Positions 12,111 through 12,503 of a stretch of DNA of 12,503 bases are shown here, piece by piece. Under the pieces are notes generated by a model. That model was not told where the DNA came from. It made no database searches and saw only the letters and a list, made by a program, of their open reading frames with translations. The position numbers and the translations under genes are program-made. Positions within the stretch are counted from its first letter, which is position 1. The number at the start of each line of letters is the position of its first letter. Origin of the DNA: JAEYZS01 sp964469265 (lineage in GTDB: Bacteria; Bdellovibrionota; Bdellovibrionia; Bdellovibrionales; JAEYZS01); contig CAYXYF010000042.1 in NCBI GenBank assembly GCA_964469265.1, positions 1 to 12,503 on the forward strand. The letters are read 5' to 3'.

Positions 12111-12503
12111 CTTAGAGGTAGTAAGCTTTTGTCCGCTAGGTGTGCAGCAATCAAAATTAGCAGCCTCAAACTGAGCTAAGGCCACCTCAGAGCTTGTCGC
12201 TTCAAACTCCTCTGCAATGATCTTTAGATCCCCAATCGTAGTTCCTTTAATGTAGAGGGTCTTGTGTCCAAAATCTTCGTACTTATCTGATTTATACTTT
12301 TGAATAAATTGAACAATCCACTCATCTTTAAAATGGATAACTCGGGGCTCAGAGATTAAAATTTCAATGGCGCCATAGGTGGTTGCCAAGCCAGATTTGT
12401 ACTCTTTCCATCTGTCCCAGTTCATTCCCTTTGTGCGGAAGGATTTATCATAGTAGCTCATATAGAGATCAAGATTTTTTGAAGTCCATCCTTCGAGCCA
12501 CTT
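12105..12503 (-). CDS. C-terminal NTF2-like domain of a probable L,D-transpeptidase/carboxypeptidase (partial)
   Basis: The frame stays open to the window edge (133 residues visible), so the ATG at 12461 is internal. The visible part begins KWLEGWTSKNLDLYMSYYDKSF and continues with WDRWKEYKSG, VIHFKDEWIVQFIQKYKSDKYEDFGHKTLY and IAEEF. This order (W-x-x-x-W-S/T-S-K-x-x-x-x-Y-x-x-F/Y-Y, then W-x-x-x-K, then Q-x-Y-x-S-D-x-x-x-D-x-x-x-K-x-L) is that of the NTF2/SnoaL-like domain found after YkuD catalytic domains. In Bdellovibrio such a domain targets the L,D-carboxypeptidase Bd1075 to one side of the cell. The catalytic part is outside the window, so the enzyme call is inference. The tail adds NFDCCTPSGQK with two adjacent cysteines. 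Confidence 0.65.
   Translation of the reverse strand, partial: KWLEGWTSKNLDLYMSYYDKSFRTKGMNWDRWKEYKSGLATTYGAIEILISEPRVIHFKDEWIVQFIQKYKSDKYEDFGHKTLYIKGTTIGDLKIIAEEFEATSSEVALAQFEAANFDCCTPSGQKLTTSKK

Noticed and set aside
1..12503. Search for CRISPR arrays, insertion sequences, tRNA, rRNA and phage genes
   Set aside because: No regularly spaced repeats, transposase frames, terminal inverted repeats or cloverleaf-forming segments were seen.

Overview
The window reads as an ordinary chromosomal stretch from a Gram-negative predator-like bacterium, most likely of the Bdellovibrio group (Bdellovibrionota). That placement is an inference. It rests on a lipoprotein with the cysteine context FQNC, which I associate with this group, on a tandem GGTAC/GTACC-type terminator, on a short 'RLKYDKR...LPDD' protein of a kind I recall from these bacteria, on a C-terminal NTF2-like domain of the type attached to Bdellovibrio L,D-peptidoglycan enzymes, and on a moderately AT-rich, densely packed gene layout. 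No phage, insertion sequence, CRISPR array, tRNA or rRNA is visible.

Layout. Positions 1-288 hold the 3' end of a RelA/SpoT-type (p)ppGpp enzyme (its ACT domain), closed by a bidirectional terminator. Positions 396-2486 (minus) hold a large exported protein of unknown function with a PcfJ-like W-C core and a C-terminal array of about nine LRR-like repeats. Positions 2487-2918 are a gene-poor stretch rich in palindromes, with the terminator of the next gene. Positions 2919-3527 (minus) encode a predicted lipoprotein. From 3691 the plus strand carries a tight cluster: a small zinc-ribbon-like protein, threonine dehydratase (ilvA), a HisC-type aminotransferase and cytidylate kinase (cmk). Its own promoter and a structured leader then precede ribosomal protein S1 (rpsA), which ends in a strong terminator. 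From 9081 a second cluster follows: sppA, a HIT-family nucleotide phosphorylase/hydrolase, methylmalonyl-CoA epimerase and a rhomboid membrane protease. A small acidic protein with an excellent sigma70-type promoter and a shared bidirectional terminator comes next. The window ends in the C-terminal NTF2-like domain of a minus-strand gene cut by the edge.

How the genes fit together. The hisC-cmk-rpsA order looks like a contracted version of the aromatic 'supraoperon' (serC-pheA-hisC-tyrA-aroA-cmk-rpsA) of other Proteobacteria, with the tyrA and aroA genes missing. Threonine dehydratase makes 2-oxobutyrate, which can become propionyl-CoA, and methylmalonyl-CoA epimerase lies on the route from propionyl-CoA to succinyl-CoA, so both would suit an organism burning prey amino acids. 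SppA and the rhomboid protein are two intramembrane or membrane-bound serine proteases in one cluster. The least ordinary item is the 696-residue exported repeat protein and the palindrome-rich region upstream of it.
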